This document shows, piece by piece, positions 16,839 to 27,402 of a DNA stretch of 64,000 bases. The notes under the pieces were generated by a model. That model saw only the letters and a list, made by a program, of their open reading frames with translations. It did not search any database and had not been told where the DNA came from. Both the position numbers and the translations under genes were made by a program. This stretch comes from Rhodoferax sp. Lineage in GTDB: Bacteria > Pseudomonadota > Gammaproteobacteria > Burkholderiales > Burkholderiaceae_C. Within the stretch, counting starts at the first letter, position 1. Each line of letters begins with the position of its first letter. The DNA lies in contig NZ_JADMJN010000008.1 of NCBI RefSeq assembly GCF_018780565.1, positions 186,001-250,000 on the forward strand, in the 5' to 3' direction.

Positions 16839-17318
16839 GTGAGCAAAAAATCTGCCTCTGGCGCCAGTCGCCGCATTCAAACCCGTCGCTCCGGCGTTCA
16901 CGGAAAAGGCGTTTTTGCGGTGCAGGATATCGCCGAGGGCGAAACCATCATCGAATACGTGGGCGAGGTCATCAGTTGGCCCGAGGCGCAGGAGCGCCAT
17001 CCGCACGACCCCAAGGACCCCAACCACACCTTCTATTTCCACATTGATGAAAACCGTGTCATCGATGCCCTGTACGGTGGCAATTCCTCCCGCTGGATCA
17101 ACCATTCCTGCGCCCCGAACTGCGAGGCGGACGAGGAAGGCGGGCGTGTCTTCATCAAGGCCCTGCGCAATATCCCTGCGGGCGAGGAACTCAATTACGA
17201 CTACGGTCTGATCATTGACGAACGCTACACGCCCAAACTCAAGGCCGAGTACCCCTGCTGGTGCGGCGCCAAAAACTGCCGCGGCACCCTGCTGGCACCC
17301 AAGCGCGGCCGCCGCTGA
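16839..17318 (+). CDS. SET-domain protein-lysine methyltransferase
   Basis: 159 residues with a GTG start. The complete SET core is visible: SGVHGKGVFAVQDIAEGETIIEYVGEVI (SAM site), RWINHSCAPNCEA (NHSCxPN) and GEELNYDYG (catalytic Tyr). A post-SET zinc motif CWCGAKNCRG and a basic N-terminus (RRIQTRRS) are also present. It should transfer methyl groups from SAM to lysines of protein. The substrate is unknown; the Lys-rich tail of the divergently encoded TopB is an obvious candidate (inference). birA follows after 10 nt. Confidence 0.93.
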   Translation: MSKKSASGASRRIQTRRSGVHGKGVFAVQDIAEGETIIEYVGEVISWPEAQERHPHDPKDPNHTFYFHIDENRVIDALYGGNSSRWINHSCAPNCEADEEGGRVFIKALRNIPAGEELNYDYGLIIDERYTPKLKAEYPCWCGAKNCRGTLLAPKRGRR

Positions 17319-17328
17319 AGACAACACC

Positions 17329-18213
17329 ATGAGCAGCGCCGATTCTGCAGGCATCAGGAAGGGAAACCCGCCAATCCGTTGGCCGGCAGAAGCCATCTGG
17401 GAGGCCGTGGAGCCGGATTTGCCGGGATTTACGGTTGAGGTCGTGCCGCAGATTGATTCGACCAACACCGAGCTGATGCGTCGCGCCCGTGCCGGACAGC
17501 TGGACCCCGTGCTGCTGGTGGCTGAGCAGCAGACGGCCGGGCGTGGCCGGTTGGGACGACAGTGGTTCAGCGGCACGGAGGGCGCGCAGGCCGTCGCGTC
17601 GGGCCGCGCAGCACACGAAGTGGCAAGCGTGGGGGCAACATCGTCCCTGACGTTTTCGCTGGGATTGCCCCTGGCACCCCAGGACTGGTCCGGTCTGTCG
17701 CTGGCGGTGGGGATCAGCGTCGCGCAGAGCCTGCATCCGGATTTGCGTTTGAAGTGGCCCAACGACCTCTGGTTGCATGACCGCAAGCTGGCCGGCATCC
17801 TCATTGAGACTGTCAGCCTGGGCGATAACCCCGGTGTTCGCTACGCGGTGGTGGGAATCGGTATCAACATCCGGGAGCGTGAGGCCACAGGTTTGTCGAC
17901 CCCGCCTGCCTGGCTGGCTGAGGTGTTGCCGGGCATTGATGCGCCGCAGGCTTTGTTGCGCGTGGCCGCGCCCTTGGTGCGCACCCTCAAGGCATTCGAG
18001 CAACATGGGTTTTTGCCCTTCATGGCCCGCTTCAATGAGCGTGATGCGCTGGGCGGCCTGACCGTGACCCTGAGCGATGGCCTGAGCGGTGTTGCGCAGG
18101 GGGTGGACGGCTCCGGCGCCCTGCTGGTGCATACCGGACAGGGCTTGAAGAAAGTCACCAGTTCGGAGGTCAGCGTTCGCCCCGTGAATCCGCCGTCCTA
18201 CGAACACCTTTAA
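17329..18213 (+). CDS. birA: Biotin--[acetyl-CoA-carboxylase] ligase
   Basis: 294 residues from ATG 17329. BPL/LplA catalytic domain: QIDSTNTELMRRARAG, the biotinyl-AMP loop GRGRLGRQWFS, SLAVGISVAQSL, LKWPNDLWLHDRKLAGILIE and VVGIGINI, then a small C-terminal domain. It attaches biotin to the BCCP subunit of acetyl-CoA carboxylase. The N-terminal DNA-binding domain of E. coli BirA is absent, so it is probably not a repressor. A SPOR-domain gene follows. Confidence 0.93.
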   Translation: MSSADSAGIRKGNPPIRWPAEAIWEAVEPDLPGFTVEVVPQIDSTNTELMRRARAGQLDPVLLVAEQQTAGRGRLGRQWFSGTEGAQAVASGRAAHEVASVGATSSLTFSLGLPLAPQDWSGLSLAVGISVAQSLHPDLRLKWPNDLWLHDRKLAGILIETVSLGDNPGVRYAVVGIGINIREREATGLSTPPAWLAEVLPGIDAPQALLRVAAPLVRTLKAFEQHGFLPFMARFNERDALGGLTVTLSDGLSGVAQGVDGSGALLVHTGQGLKKVTSSEVSVRPVNPPSYEHL

Positions 18214-18232
18214 GCGGGACGTAGATAGAACC

Positions 18233-18892
18233 ATGGTGCGTTTCATTGTCCTGGCGCTGGTGTTGATGAATGGCCTGTATTTCGCCTGGTCGCAAGGCTT
18301 TTTGCTGGCCTACGATTTTGGTCCGGTGCCGCAGGCGGAGCCGCAGCGTCTTCGCCAGCAAATCAAGCCCGAGGCCCTGCACGTGCTGACAGCCCAGGAA
18401 CTGCGGCAGGCGGAAGCCGCATCACGGGTTGTTGCCAAACCGCCTGAATGCTTGCAGGCGGGTCTGCTGGATGCCACCCAGAGCGCCGCCGTGCGGACGG
18501 TGCTGGAGGCGGCCTTGCCGGTTGGCTCCTGGCTGCTGGATGCCGTGGTGGAGCCCGCGCGCTGGATTGTTTACATGGGCAAATACCCGAATGCGGATGC
18601 CCTGGCCAAGAAGCGTGCTGAACTGGCCAACCTGAATCTGAGATTTGAGCCCTTGATCAACCCGACCCTGGAGTGGGGTCTGTCACTGGGTGGATTCGAC
18701 ACCCAGGCGGCGGCCAACGCGGCCCTTGAGGCTTTGAATCGACGCGGTGTGCGCACCGCCCGTGTGGTCCAGGAGCGCGCCGAGTTGCGTGGCATGTTGC
18801 TGCGGGTGCCTGCGGCCGATGAAGCCTTGAAGGCCCAGCTTGAGGAGTTGAAACCTTTGTTGTCCGGCAAGGCGTTTGCACCTTGCCGTTGA
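18233..18892 (+). CDS. SPOR domain-containing membrane protein
   Basis: 219 residues. One N-terminal membrane segment (about 3-20, FIVLALVLMNGLYFAW), a linker, then a SPOR-like repeat near 95-170 (WIVYMGKYPNADALAKKRAELANLNLRF, LSLGGFDTQAAANAALEAL). SPOR domains bind denuded peptidoglycan at division sites. It lies immediately downstream of birA, an arrangement I recall as common in Burkholderiales. Confidence 0.75.
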   Translation: MVRFIVLALVLMNGLYFAWSQGFLLAYDFGPVPQAEPQRLRQQIKPEALHVLTAQELRQAEAASRVVAKPPECLQAGLLDATQSAAVRTVLEAALPVGSWLLDAVVEPARWIVYMGKYPNADALAKKRAELANLNLRFEPLINPTLEWGLSLGGFDTQAAANAALEALNRRGVRTARVVQERAELRGMLLRVPAADEALKAQLEELKPLLSGKAFAPCR

Positions 18893-18895
18893 GTC

Positions 18896-20355
18896 TCAGG
18901 TGCCTGCGTCGGTGGTAATGGATTCCGCCAAAAACCGCACGCTGAAGCGGGCTCCCGGTGGGGTGTGCCCGGGTCGGGTGTCTTCCAGGATGACGGTGGC
19001 GTTGTGTTGTTGGGCAATTTCCATCACGATCGGCAGGCCCAGCCCGGAGCCGTCTGCTTCGGTCCCCAGGGCGCGGTAGAAGGGTTGGAAAATCAATTCC
19101 CGCTCGGCAGGCGAAACGCCCGGCCCGGAGTCCTCTACCTGCAGCACCAATGTTTTTCCAAAGGGGTCGGTCAGTACCCGCGCCGTGATCACGCCGGGCT
19201 TGTCGACGCTGGAGGGCGTGTAATTGATGGCGTTGTCCACCAGGTTGCGAATCAGTTCCTTGAGCAGGGTGGGGTTGCCGGCCAGTTGTCCCCCGGGTGC
19301 ACCGGGTTGCGTACCTTCGTAGCCCAGATCAATGCGCTTTTCGATCGCTCGCGGCACGCTGTCGCGCACCACCGCCATGGTCAGATCGGCCAGATCGCAG
19401 GAGTAGCGCGGCATCACCGAGCCGCTGCTCTCTGCCCGGGCCAGCGCCAGTAATTGGTTGACGGTGTGAGTTGCCCTGATGCTGGAGCGGCCAATCTGGC
19501 GCAGTGATTGTTTCAGCTCCTCCGCGCTGGCACCCTGGCGCTGTGCCAGATCGGCCTGCATGCGCAGCCCTGCCAAGGGCGTCTTGAGTTGGTGGGCCGC
19601 GTCGGCCAGGAAGCGCTTTTGGGTGGCGATCGAGTCCTTGAGCCGCAGCAACAAGTCGTTGACCGAGTACACCAGCGGGGCCACTTCCAGAGGAACGGCC
19701 TGTGCGTCGATGGGACTCAGATCGTCGGGCTTGCGGGCACGGATGCGTTCCTCGAGTTCATTCAGCGGCTTGATGGCCTGCACCAGCGCCAGCCACACCA
19801 GCAGCACTGCCATGGGCAGGATGACAAACTGCGGCAACATCACGCCTTTGACGATTTCTGTAGCCAGCACCGAGCGTTTTTCCATGGTTTCGGCCACCTG
19901 CACCAGTGCCGGTCTGGAGCCTGGCAGCGCCAGCTTGACCCAGGTGTAGGCCACTTTGACATCCACGCCCCGGACTTCGGCGTCGCGGATGCGAACTTCG
20001 CCAAAAACGGCCTTTTCCTTCTCTTCCTCCGAAGGCAATGGCAGCTCACGTTCCCCGCTCAGGAATTCGCCCTGCCCCCCGAGGACCTGGTAGTAGACGG
20101 TGTCCGAGTCATCGGCGCGCAGCAGTTCGCGGGCCGGCAGGGGCAGGCTGAACTGGACCCGGTTGTGGTTAACGGTAATCAGCTGTGCCAGCGCTGTGAC
20201 GTTGTACTCCAGCGCACGGTCAAAGGGCTTGGCGGCAATGCCTTGTGCGATCAGCCACGTCAGTACCAGGCTGACTGGCCACAGCAGCAGCAGTGGCGTG
20301 AGCATCCAGTCCAGAATTTCGCCAAACAGCGAGCGCTGTTCGCGGTGAAAGATGT

Positions 20356-20359
<4 letters not shown>
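18896..20359 (-). CDS. Sensor histidine kinase (TctE/QseC-like)
   Basis: 487 residues. Membrane segments at about 17-40 and 170-192 flank a periplasmic sensor of about 130 residues (2CSK_N-like: FDRALEYNVTALAQLITVN). HAMP-like linker, HisKA with the phospho-accepting His in FLADAAHQLKTPLAGLRMQ (near residue 253), and HATPase boxes (NLVDNAINYTP, DSGPGV, GSGLGLPIV). Its start overlaps the stop of the response regulator gene by 4 nt, so both are translated from one message. Ligand unknown; related TctE kinases sense tricarboxylates. Confidence 0.92.
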
Positions 20360-21030
<671 letters not shown>

Positions 21031-21138
21031 GTCTGTCTCCATGGTGGGCAATGGCCGCATGGCAGCGGCATTCCCCTTGTGAGGCGATTCTAGGCGCCCG
21101 CGCCCAGTTCGTTGCTTTTGTTTCAGAGCTGGCAACGA

Positions 21139-21621
21139 TCATGCGGCATAGGCTTCCAGGCCGATCGCAATGACGGTGGCCACCTCGGCCCCGACCGCCG
21201 CGCGCAGCTCGGCTTCCGCTTGTGCCACGGCCTGCTCAAAGGCTTTCAGCCAGCTACGGCCGATCGGTGTGAACACAATCTGCCGGGCGCGGGCATCGCG
21301 CGGGTCGTCGATGCGGCAAACCAGACCCCAGGCTTCGCATTGGTCAACCAGTTTGCCCATGGCTTGCTTGCTCATGCTGGCGCGCCGGGCGAGTTCGGTC
21401 AGGCGCGAGCCCTCCAAGGCCAAGTGGCGCGTGATGTGGATGTGGGAGGCGCTCAGGCTTCCTCGGGCGGCCAGGTTGGACAGGGCCAGCGGCACATTTT
21501 CGTTGCGGGACATCAGGGACAGGACCCGTGCGTCAAAGCGTTGCAGCGCCTGGTCCATCCAGTGTCCCAGATGAGCCTGCCGCCAGCTGTCATGCGGGTA
21601 AGAAAGCTCAGTGCTGGACAT
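21139..21621 (-). CDS. MarR family transcriptional regulator
   Basis: 160 residues with a MarR winged HTH (HIHITRHLALEGSRLTELARRASMSKQAMGKLVDQCEAWGLV, wing RIDDPRDARARQIVFTPIGR). The ATG at 21621 has no Shine-Dalgarno. The perfect inverted repeat GGCTTA-N5-TAAGCC abuts the start codon, with TACTAT seven bases upstream on the minus strand, so the message may be leaderless and autorepressed. Divergent from recA. Confidence 0.88.
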   Translation of the reverse strand: MSSTELSYPHDSWRQAHLGHWMDQALQRFDARVLSLMSRNENVPLALSNLAARGSLSASHIHITRHLALEGSRLTELARRASMSKQAMGKLVDQCEAWGLVCRIDDPRDARARQIVFTPIGRSWLKAFEQAVAQAEAELRAAVGAEVATVIAIGLEAYAA

Positions 21622-21638
21622 GGCTTAAATAGTAAGCC
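21622..21638. promoter_or_regulatory. Palindrome abutting the MarR start codon
   Basis: GGCTTAAATAGTAAGCC has perfect 6-bp arms around a 5-bp centre, a common MarR operator size, and touches the ATG of the MarR gene. It is a probable autoregulatory operator. Confidence 0.55.
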
Positions 21639-21657
21639 AAATTGACTAAAAAATTTG

Positions 21658-21687
21658 TTTACAGATTTGAATAAGGCCGTTTAAACT
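21658..21687 (+). promoter_or_regulatory. Probable recA promoter
   Basis: TTTACA at 21658-21663 and TAAACT at 21682-21687 with an 18-nt spacer, just upstream of the LexA-like box and about 90 nt from the recA start. Confidence 0.45.
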
Positions 21688-21688
21688 A

Positions 21689-21704
21689 CTGTTCAAGCAT
21701 CCAG
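21689..21704. promoter_or_regulatory. LexA (SOS) box upstream of recA
   Basis: CTGT-N8-CCAG, one mismatch from the proteobacterial LexA consensus CTGT-N8-ACAG, preceded by TA as in the extended TACTGT consensus. Its position directly after the presumed -10 fits SOS repression of recA. Confidence 0.65.
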
Positions 21705-21775
21705 CCTGTTGTTAAAAGCAGGGCATGGGTCAAGTTCGATTTTTAGCCAAGTATTTGATATTCAAGGAGATTTTC

Positions 21776-22867
21776 ATGGACGCACCCGTTAAAGCCCCAA
21801 GCCCCGTCAACAGCGAAAAAGCCAAGGCCCTGCAAGTCGCCCTGGCCCAGATCGAGAAGCAATTCGGCAAGGGCACCATCATGCGCCTGGGCGAAGGCGA
21901 GGTGATTGAAGACATTCAGGTCGTCTCCACCGGCTCGCTGGGGCTGGACATCGCCTTGGGCGTGGGCGGTTTGCCCCGTGGTCGTGTGGTTGAAATCTAC
22001 GGTCCGGAGTCAAGCGGTAAAACCACCTTGACCCTGCAAGTGATTGCCGAAATGCAAAAACAGGGCGGCCAGTGCGCTTTTGTCGATGCCGAGCACGCGC
22101 TGGACATCCAGTACGCGCAAAAGCTGGGTGTGAACCTGCAGGATCTGTTGATCAGCCAGCCCGACACCGGCGAGCAGGCCCTGGAAATTGTGGACAGCCT
22201 GGTGCGCTCTGGCGCAGTGGACCTGATCGTGGTCGACTCGGTTGCGGCCCTGACGCCCAAGGCCGAGTTGGAAGGTGAAATGGGCGATTCCTTGCCCGGT
22301 CTGCAGGCCCGCTTGATGAGTCAGGCGCTGCGCAAGCTGACCGCCCACATCAAAAAGACCAACTGCATGGTCATCTTCATCAACCAGATCCGCATGAAAA
22401 TCGGCGTGATGTTCGGTTCACCCGAAACCACCACGGGTGGCAATGCGCTGAAGTTCTACGCCTCGGTGCGCCTGGACATCCGCCGTACCGGCACCATCAA
22501 GAAAGGCGACGACGCCATCGGCAATGAAACCAAGGTCAAAGTCGTCAAGAACAAGGTGGCCTCCCCGTTCAAGACGGCCGAGTTCGATATCCTGTTTGGC
22601 GAAGGCATCAGCCGCCACGGCGAGATCATTGACATGGGCGTGAACGCCAACATCCTGGACAAGTCGGGTGCCTGGTATGCCTACAACGGCGAGAAAATCG
22701 GCCAGGGCCGCGACAACGCCCGCGAGTTCCTGCGCGAGAACCCCGAGTTGTCACGCGAGATCGAGAACAAGGTACGCGCCTCGCTGGGCATCCCATTGCT
22801 GGCGGGCACGGAAGAAGCTGAGGTCAAAGCCAAGGGTGCAAGTAAAAAAGGTGCCCAGCCCCTGTGA
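21776..22867 (+). CDS. recA: Recombinase RecA
   Basis: 363 residues from ATG 21776 (AAGGAG upstream). ATP-dependent strand-exchange protein and LexA coprotease. Walker [10 protein letters not shown] at about 76-84, Walker [16 protein letters not shown] loops with [24 protein letters not shown], and a variable C-terminal tail. recX follows after 64 nt. Confidence 0.99.
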   Translation: MDAPVKAPSPVNSEKAKALQVALAQIEKQFGKGTIMRLGEGEVIEDIQVVSTGSLGLDIALGVGGLPRGRVVEIYGPESSGKTTLTLQVIAEMQKQGGQCAFVDAEHALDIQYAQKLGVNLQDLLISQPDTGEQALEIVDSLVRSGAVDLIVVDSVAALTPKAELEGEMGDSLPGLQARLMSQALRKLTAHIKKTNCMVIFINQIRMKIGVMFGSPETTTGGNALKFYASVRLDIRRTGTIKKGDDAIGNETKVKVVKNKVASPFKTAEFDILFGEGISRHGEIIDMGVNANILDKSGAWYAYNGEKIGQGRDNAREFLRENPELSREIENKVRASLGIPLLAGTEEAEVKAKGASKKGAQPL

Positions 22868-22881
22868 AATAAGCACAGTCA

Positions 22882-22898
22882 GCTACTGAAATAATAGC
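22882..22898. repeat. GCTA...TAGC dispersed repeat, copy A (recA-recX gap)
   Basis: 17-nt unit GCTACTGAAATAATAGC with imperfect inverted ends. It has the same length and ends as the copies at 40954 and 42787, and matches the latter at 12 of 17 positions. Confidence 0.5.
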
Positions 22899-22931
22899 GA
22901 ATTTGGTTTCCTCAATGGATTTCTGAATCCT

Positions 22932-23399
22932 ATGTCAACAGGTTGTTCTATGTCGTTTGCCAAGCCCTCTCTGAAAGGCCGCGCCTTGCGCTTGCTCACG
23001 GTGCGCGAACACTCGCGTGCCGAGTTGGAGCGCAAGCTCAAGAGTTTCGAAGAAGAACCCGGCACCCTGGCCCGCGCGCTGGATGAATTGCAGGCCAAGG
23101 GCTTCATTGATGAGCAGCGGGTGATTGAATCGGTGCTGCACCGCCGGGCGGCCAAGCTCGGCACGGTGCGCATCAAGCAGGAGTTGCAAGACAAAGGCTT
23201 GGACCCGCAGGCGGTCAGTGCGGCCCTGGCCAGTCTGCAGGTCACCGAGCGGGAGCGCGCCGCAGAAGTCTGGCGCAAAAAGTTTGGCAACGCCCCTGCC
23301 GATGCGGCCGAGCGCGTCAAGCAAATGCGCTTTCTGGCCTCACGGGGTTTCGGTGCGGAGGTTATCCGACGCGTTGTCGCGGGCGCGCTCGATGACTGA
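22932..23399 (+). CDS. recX: Regulatory protein RecX
   Basis: 155 residues (an alternative start MSFAKP at 22950 is equally possible). RecX three-helix repeats: KGRALRLLTVREHSRAELERKLKSF, LQAKGFIDEQRVIESVLHRRAAKLG and KQMRFLASRGFGAEVIRRVV. It limits RecA filament growth. Downstream of recA in the same direction and probably co-transcribed. Confidence 0.95.
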   Translation: MSTGCSMSFAKPSLKGRALRLLTVREHSRAELERKLKSFEEEPGTLARALDELQAKGFIDEQRVIESVLHRRAAKLGTVRIKQELQDKGLDPQAVSAALASLQVTERERAAEVWRKKFGNAPADAAERVKQMRFLASRGFGAEVIRRVVAGALDD

Positions 23400-23404
23400 C
23401 TGGG

Positions 23405-24340
23405 CTACAAGTCCAGCATCAACTTCAAGTTTTGCACCGCAGCACCACTGGCGCCTTTGCCCAGATTGTCCAGACGAGCCACCAGCACAGCGTGGTGAAA
23501 CCCGTCGTCGCTGCCTTGGTTGGCGAACACCCGCAGTTCCATCTTGTTGGTATCGACCAAGGCCAGTGCATCCAGTTTGTTGTCCGCTGTGGCGGGTTCC
23601 ACGCTGACCCATTCACTGCCCTGATAGTGCTTCGCCAGCACCCTGTGCAGGTCTTGTGCGCTGGGCTGACCTGGTAGCAGGCTCAAATCTAGGGGCAGTT
23701 GCACCAGCATGCCTTGCTTGAAATTACCCACTGAGGGGATGAACACCGGGCGCCGCTGCAGGCCCGTGTATTTCATGATTTCAGGCAAATGCTTGTGTTT
23801 CAAGCCCAGGGCATAGAGCTCGAAAGCCGGTGCTTCCCCTTTTTCATAGGCTTCGATCATGGTGCGCCCGCCGCCCGAATAGCCGCTGACCGATGGCAGC
23901 GTCAATGGGAAATCCTTGGGGATCAGGCCCGCGTCCACCAAAGGACGAATCAACGCAATCGCACCCGTGGCATAGCAACCAGGGTTGGCAACGCGACGTG
24001 ATTGCGCCACCAGCTTGTCGTGGCCGGGCACGAGTTCGGGAAAACCAAAGACCCAGTCCGGATTTGTTCGGTGGGCGGTAGAGGCGTCGATAATTTTGGG
24101 GCCCATCTGGCCCGTTGCTTTCGCCATATCGTCAATCATCGCTACGGATTCAATAGCAGCTTCGTCATGCAGGCAAAGAACGACCAGATCCACCTGTGCC
24201 ATCAGCGCGCGTTTGGCCGCGGCGTCCTTGCGCAATTCCGGGGCGATGCTGACCACCTCGATGTCCGCCATGGTGTGCAGCCGCTCCCGAATCTGGAGGC
24301 CTGTGGTGCCGGCTTCGCCGTCAATGAAAATCTTGTGCAT
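23405..24340 (-). CDS. argC: N-acetyl-gamma-glutamyl-phosphate reductase (type 2)
   Basis: 311 residues, third step of arginine synthesis. Begins with the NADP loop [18 protein letters not shown]. The catalytic Cys lies in [18 protein letters not shown] (about residue 120), with [15 protein letters not shown] and KHKHLPEI further on. The length and GEAGTTGLQ motif mark the shorter type 2 class. Convergent with recX, 5 nt between stops. Confidence 0.96.
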   Translation of the reverse strand: MHKIFIDGEAGTTGLQIRERLHTMADIEVVSIAPELRKDAAAKRALMAQVDLVVLCLHDEAAIESVAMIDDMAKATGQMGPKIIDASTAHRTNPDWVFGFPELVPGHDKLVAQSRRVANPGCYATGAIALIRPLVDAGLIPKDFPLTLPSVSGYSGGGRTMIEAYEKGEAPAFELYALGLKHKHLPEIMKYTGLQRRPVFIPSVGNFKQGMLVQLPLDLSLLPGQPSAQDLHRVLAKHYQGSEWVSVEPATADNKLDALALVDTNKMELRVFANQGSDDGFHHAVLVARLDNLGKGASGAAVQNLKLMLDL

Positions 24341-24498
24341 AGTAGGTGTGCGTCAGAGGGCTCGTCACTGCGGTGTAAGCCCCGCTAAAGATTGGTGCGT
24401 TGCAACATGATACATTCCAAGGCTGCATTGTCCAGTGCCGGACGTCAAGTTGTAACAATTTGTGGCCGGATAAAAACTATCTTTTCCTGAGAGCCCTC

Positions 24499-25668
24499 AT
24501 GAAGATTCACGAATACCAAGGCAAGGAAATCTTGCGTCAAGCTGGTGTGCCGGTGCCACGCGGCATTCCGGCATTCACCGTCCAAGAAGCGGTGGAAGCC
24601 GCACAAAAGCTCGGTGGCCCGGTCTGGGTTGTCAAAGCGCAAATTCATGCGGGCGGGCGGGGCAAGGGCGGCGGCGTCAAGCTGGCGCGCTCCATCGACG
24701 AAGTCAAAAAGCTCGCCGGCGAAATCCTGGGCATGCAGCTGGTTACGCACCAGACGGGCCCTGAGGGTCAAAAAGTCCGCCGTCTCCTGATTGAAGACGG
24801 CGCCGACATCAAAAAAGAATACTACGTGTCGGCCGTAACCGACCGTGCCACGCAACGCGTGGCCATGATCGTTTCCTCCGAGGGCGGCATGGATATCGAG
24901 GAAGTGGCCCATTCCACCCCTGAAAAGATCATCACCGAAATCGTCGATCCGGCCACCGGCTTGACCGACGCGCAGGCGAAGAAGCTCGCGGACGCCATTG
25001 GCGTGCCCGCTGGCTCCACCGCACAGGCCGCGGAGGTGCTGCAAAAAGTCTACAAGGTGTACATGGACACCGACGCCTCACTCGTTGAAATCAACCCGAT
25101 GATTCTCGAGGGCAATGGCAACATCAAGGCCATTGACGCGAAGTTCAACTTTGACGCCAACGCCCTGTTCCGTCACCCCGAAATCGTGGCTTTCCGCGAT
25201 CTGGATGAAGAAGATCCGGCTGAAGTCGAAGCCAGCAAGTTCGACCTGGCCTACATCAGCCTGGACGGCGACATCGGTTGCCTGGTCAATGGTGCCGGTC
25301 TGGCCATGGCCACCATGGACACCATCAAGCTGTTTGGCGCAGAGCCAGCCAACTTCCTGGACGTGGGCGGCGGTGCCACCCCCGAGAAGGTGACCGAAGC
25401 CTTCAAGATCATGCTCAAGAACCCCAAGGTCAAGGCCATTCTGGTCAACATCTTTGGTGGCATCATGAAGTGCGACACCATCGCCACCGGCGTGATCACG
25501 GCCTGCAAAGCCACCAATCTGAATGTGCCGCTGGTTGTGCGTATGAAGGGCACCAACGAGGATCTGGGCAAGAAGATGCTTGCCGAGTCTGGTTTACCCA
25601 TCATCAGTGCTGACACCATGGCCGATGCGGCTCAAAAAGTGGTTGCCGCCGTCAAAGCCGCCGCATAA
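24499..25668 (+). CDS. sucC: Succinyl-CoA synthetase beta subunit
   Basis: 389 residues from ATG 24499 ([12 protein letters not shown]). ATP-grasp domain ([20 protein letters not shown]) and CoA-ligase domain ([16 protein letters not shown]). Forms the heterotetramer with SucD in the TCA cycle. sucD follows after 9 nt. Confidence 0.98.
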   Translation: MKIHEYQGKEILRQAGVPVPRGIPAFTVQEAVEAAQKLGGPVWVVKAQIHAGGRGKGGGVKLARSIDEVKKLAGEILGMQLVTHQTGPEGQKVRRLLIEDGADIKKEYYVSAVTDRATQRVAMIVSSEGGMDIEEVAHSTPEKIITEIVDPATGLTDAQAKKLADAIGVPAGSTAQAAEVLQKVYKVYMDTDASLVEINPMILEGNGNIKAIDAKFNFDANALFRHPEIVAFRDLDEEDPAEVEASKFDLAYISLDGDIGCLVNGAGLAMATMDTIKLFGAEPANFLDVGGGATPEKVTEAFKIMLKNPKVKAILVNIFGGIMKCDTIATGVITACKATNLNVPLVVRMKGTNEDLGKKMLAESGLPIISADTMADAAQKVVAAVKAAA

Positions 25669-25677
25669 GGAACCGTC

Positions 25678-26571
25678 ATGTCAATTCTTATCAACAAAGA
25701 CACCAAAGTCATCACCCAAGGCATCACTGGCAAGACCGGTCAATTCCACACTGAAAAGTGCCAGGAATATGCCAACGGCAAAAACTGCTTCGTCGCAGGC
25801 GTGAACCCCAAGAAGGCCGGCGAGTCGATCTTCAACATCCCAATCTACGCGTCGGTCAAGGAAGCCGCGAAAGACACCGGCGCGACCGTGTCGGTGATCT
25901 ACGTGCCACCGGCAGGCGCTGCCGCAGCCATCTGGGAAGCGGTTGAGGCCGATCTGGATCTGGCGATTTGCATCACCGAAGGCATCCCGGTCAAGGACAT
26001 GCTCGAAGTGCGTAACAAAATGCGCGCCAAGGAAGCCGCTGGCGGCAAGAAAACCCTGCTGCTGGGCCCGAATTGTCCCGGCTTGATCACGCCCGACGAA
26101 ATCAAGATCGGCATCATGCCCGGTCACATTCACCGCAAAGGTCGTATTGGCGTAGTCAGCCGTTCCGGCACCCTGACCTACGAAGCCGTGGCGCAGTTGA
26201 CCGAAATCGGTCTGGGCCAGTCCAGCGCGGTTGGTATTGGTGGCGACCCCATCAATGGCCTCAAGCACATCGACATCATGCAAGCCTTCAATGACGATCC
26301 GGATACCGACGCCGTCATCATGATTGGCGAGATCGGGGGCCCGGACGAAGCCGAAGCGGCGCGCTGGTGCAAGCTGAACATGAAAAAGCCCATCGTCGGC
26401 TTCATTGCCGGTGTGACTGCACCTGCCGGCAAGCGCATGGGCCACGCGGGCGCCCTGATTTCAGGCGGAGCCGACACCGCTGACGCCAAATTGGCAGTGA
26501 TGGAAGAGTGCGGGTTCAAGATCACACGCAATCCATCTGAAATGGCCAAGTTGCTCAAAGCCCTGTTGTGA
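25678..26571 (+). CDS. sucD: Succinyl-CoA synthetase alpha subunit
   Basis: 297 residues. CoA-binding Rossmann domain (ITQGITGKTGQFHTEKC), LLGPNCPGLITP and the phosphorylated His in AGKRMGHAGALISGG (near residue 255). Second gene of the sucCD operon; a hairpin follows the stop. Confidence 0.98.
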   Translation: MSILINKDTKVITQGITGKTGQFHTEKCQEYANGKNCFVAGVNPKKAGESIFNIPIYASVKEAAKDTGATVSVIYVPPAGAAAAIWEAVEADLDLAICITEGIPVKDMLEVRNKMRAKEAAGGKKTLLLGPNCPGLITPDEIKIGIMPGHIHRKGRIGVVSRSGTLTYEAVAQLTEIGLGQSSAVGIGGDPINGLKHIDIMQAFNDDPDTDAVIMIGEIGGPDEAEAARWCKLNMKKPIVGFIAGVTAPAGKRMGHAGALISGGADTADAKLAVMEECGFKITRNPSEMAKLLKALL

Positions 26572-26580
26572 TCGACCGCC

Positions 26581-26600
26581 GGCGACCCCTCGGGGTCGCC
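26581..26600 (+). terminator. Hairpin after sucD
   Basis: GGCGACCC-CTCG-GGGTCGCC, perfect 8-bp GC-rich stem starting 9 nt after the sucD stop. The following sequence has only a short T stretch, so termination may be partial and allow read-through into the TerC gene. Confidence 0.55.
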
Positions 26601-26694
26601 GATTGCGGGTTTCCACAATGACAAAGCCGGATTTCCTGAGGGACAATTCGGCTTTACTGTTTGTACGCCCTGTGCTTCATAGAGAAAGAATCCC

Positions 26695-27402
26695 GTGGAA
26701 GAATTCCTAACCGCTCATTTTTGGCTCGCCGTCGGTCAGATCATCATGATCGACATCTTGCTCGGTGGCGACAATGCGGTCGTGATCGCACTGGCATGCC
26801 GGCAATTGCCGCCCAAGCTGCGTACCAAGGGGATATTGTGGGGAACCGCGGGGGCTATTGTCCTGCGCGTCATCCTGATCGCTTTCGCCCTGACCCTCCT
26901 CCAGGTCCCGTTCCTGAAGCTTGTGGGCGCGGCCTTGCTGCTCTGGATTGGCGTTAAGTTGCTGGTGCCCGAAGACGAAGGGCACTCTGATATTCAGGGC
27001 AGTGACAAGCTGTGGGCTGCCGTCAAGACCGTGATCGTGGCTGATCTGGTCATGAGTATCGACAACGTCATTGCCATCGCTGGCGCGGCCACTGGCGCGG
27101 GCTCCCAGCACCAGCTGCCCCTGGTTATCTTCGGGCTTCTGGTCAGCATCCCCATCATCATTTGGGGCAGTCAGTTGGTGTTGAAGCTGATGGACCGGTT
27201 CCCGCTCATCATCACGGTTGGCGGTATGTTGCTGGGTTGGATCGCGGGCACCATGGCGCATAGCGATCCTGCCATCAAGGACTGGCTCCCCCAGACAAGC
27301 ATGTGGAACTATGGCCTGGGCATAACGGGTGCCCTGGCGGTATTTCTCGTGGGAACGGTGCTGAAAAAGCGCGCCGAGCAAACACTGCAAGCGGACAATT
27401 GA
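26695..27402 (+). CDS. TerC family integral membrane protein
   Basis: 235 residues with a GTG start, about seven hydrophobic segments and the paired acidic TerC motifs MIDILLGGDNAVVIALACRQLP and DLVMSIDNVIAIAGAA. TerC proteins are linked to Mn2+ export or metal loading of exported enzymes. Unlike the paralogue at 44749 there is no riboswitch in its 5' region. It precedes the kinase operon in the same direction. Confidence 0.93.
   Translation: MEEFLTAHFWLAVGQIIMIDILLGGDNAVVIALACRQLPPKLRTKGILWGTAGAIVLRVILIAFALTLLQVPFLKLVGAALLLWIGVKLLVPEDEGHSDIQGSDKLWAAVKTVIVADLVMSIDNVIAIAGAATGAGSQHQLPLVIFGLLVSIPIIIWGSQLVLKLMDRFPLIITVGGMLLGWIAGTMAHSDPAIKDWLPQTSMWNYGLGITGALAVFLVGTVLKKRAEQTLQADN

Noticed and set aside
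24341..24498. Possible promoter or RNA element before sucC
   Set aside because: Some TTG- and TAAAAACTAT-like words are present, but no combination with acceptable spacing or a conserved structure.
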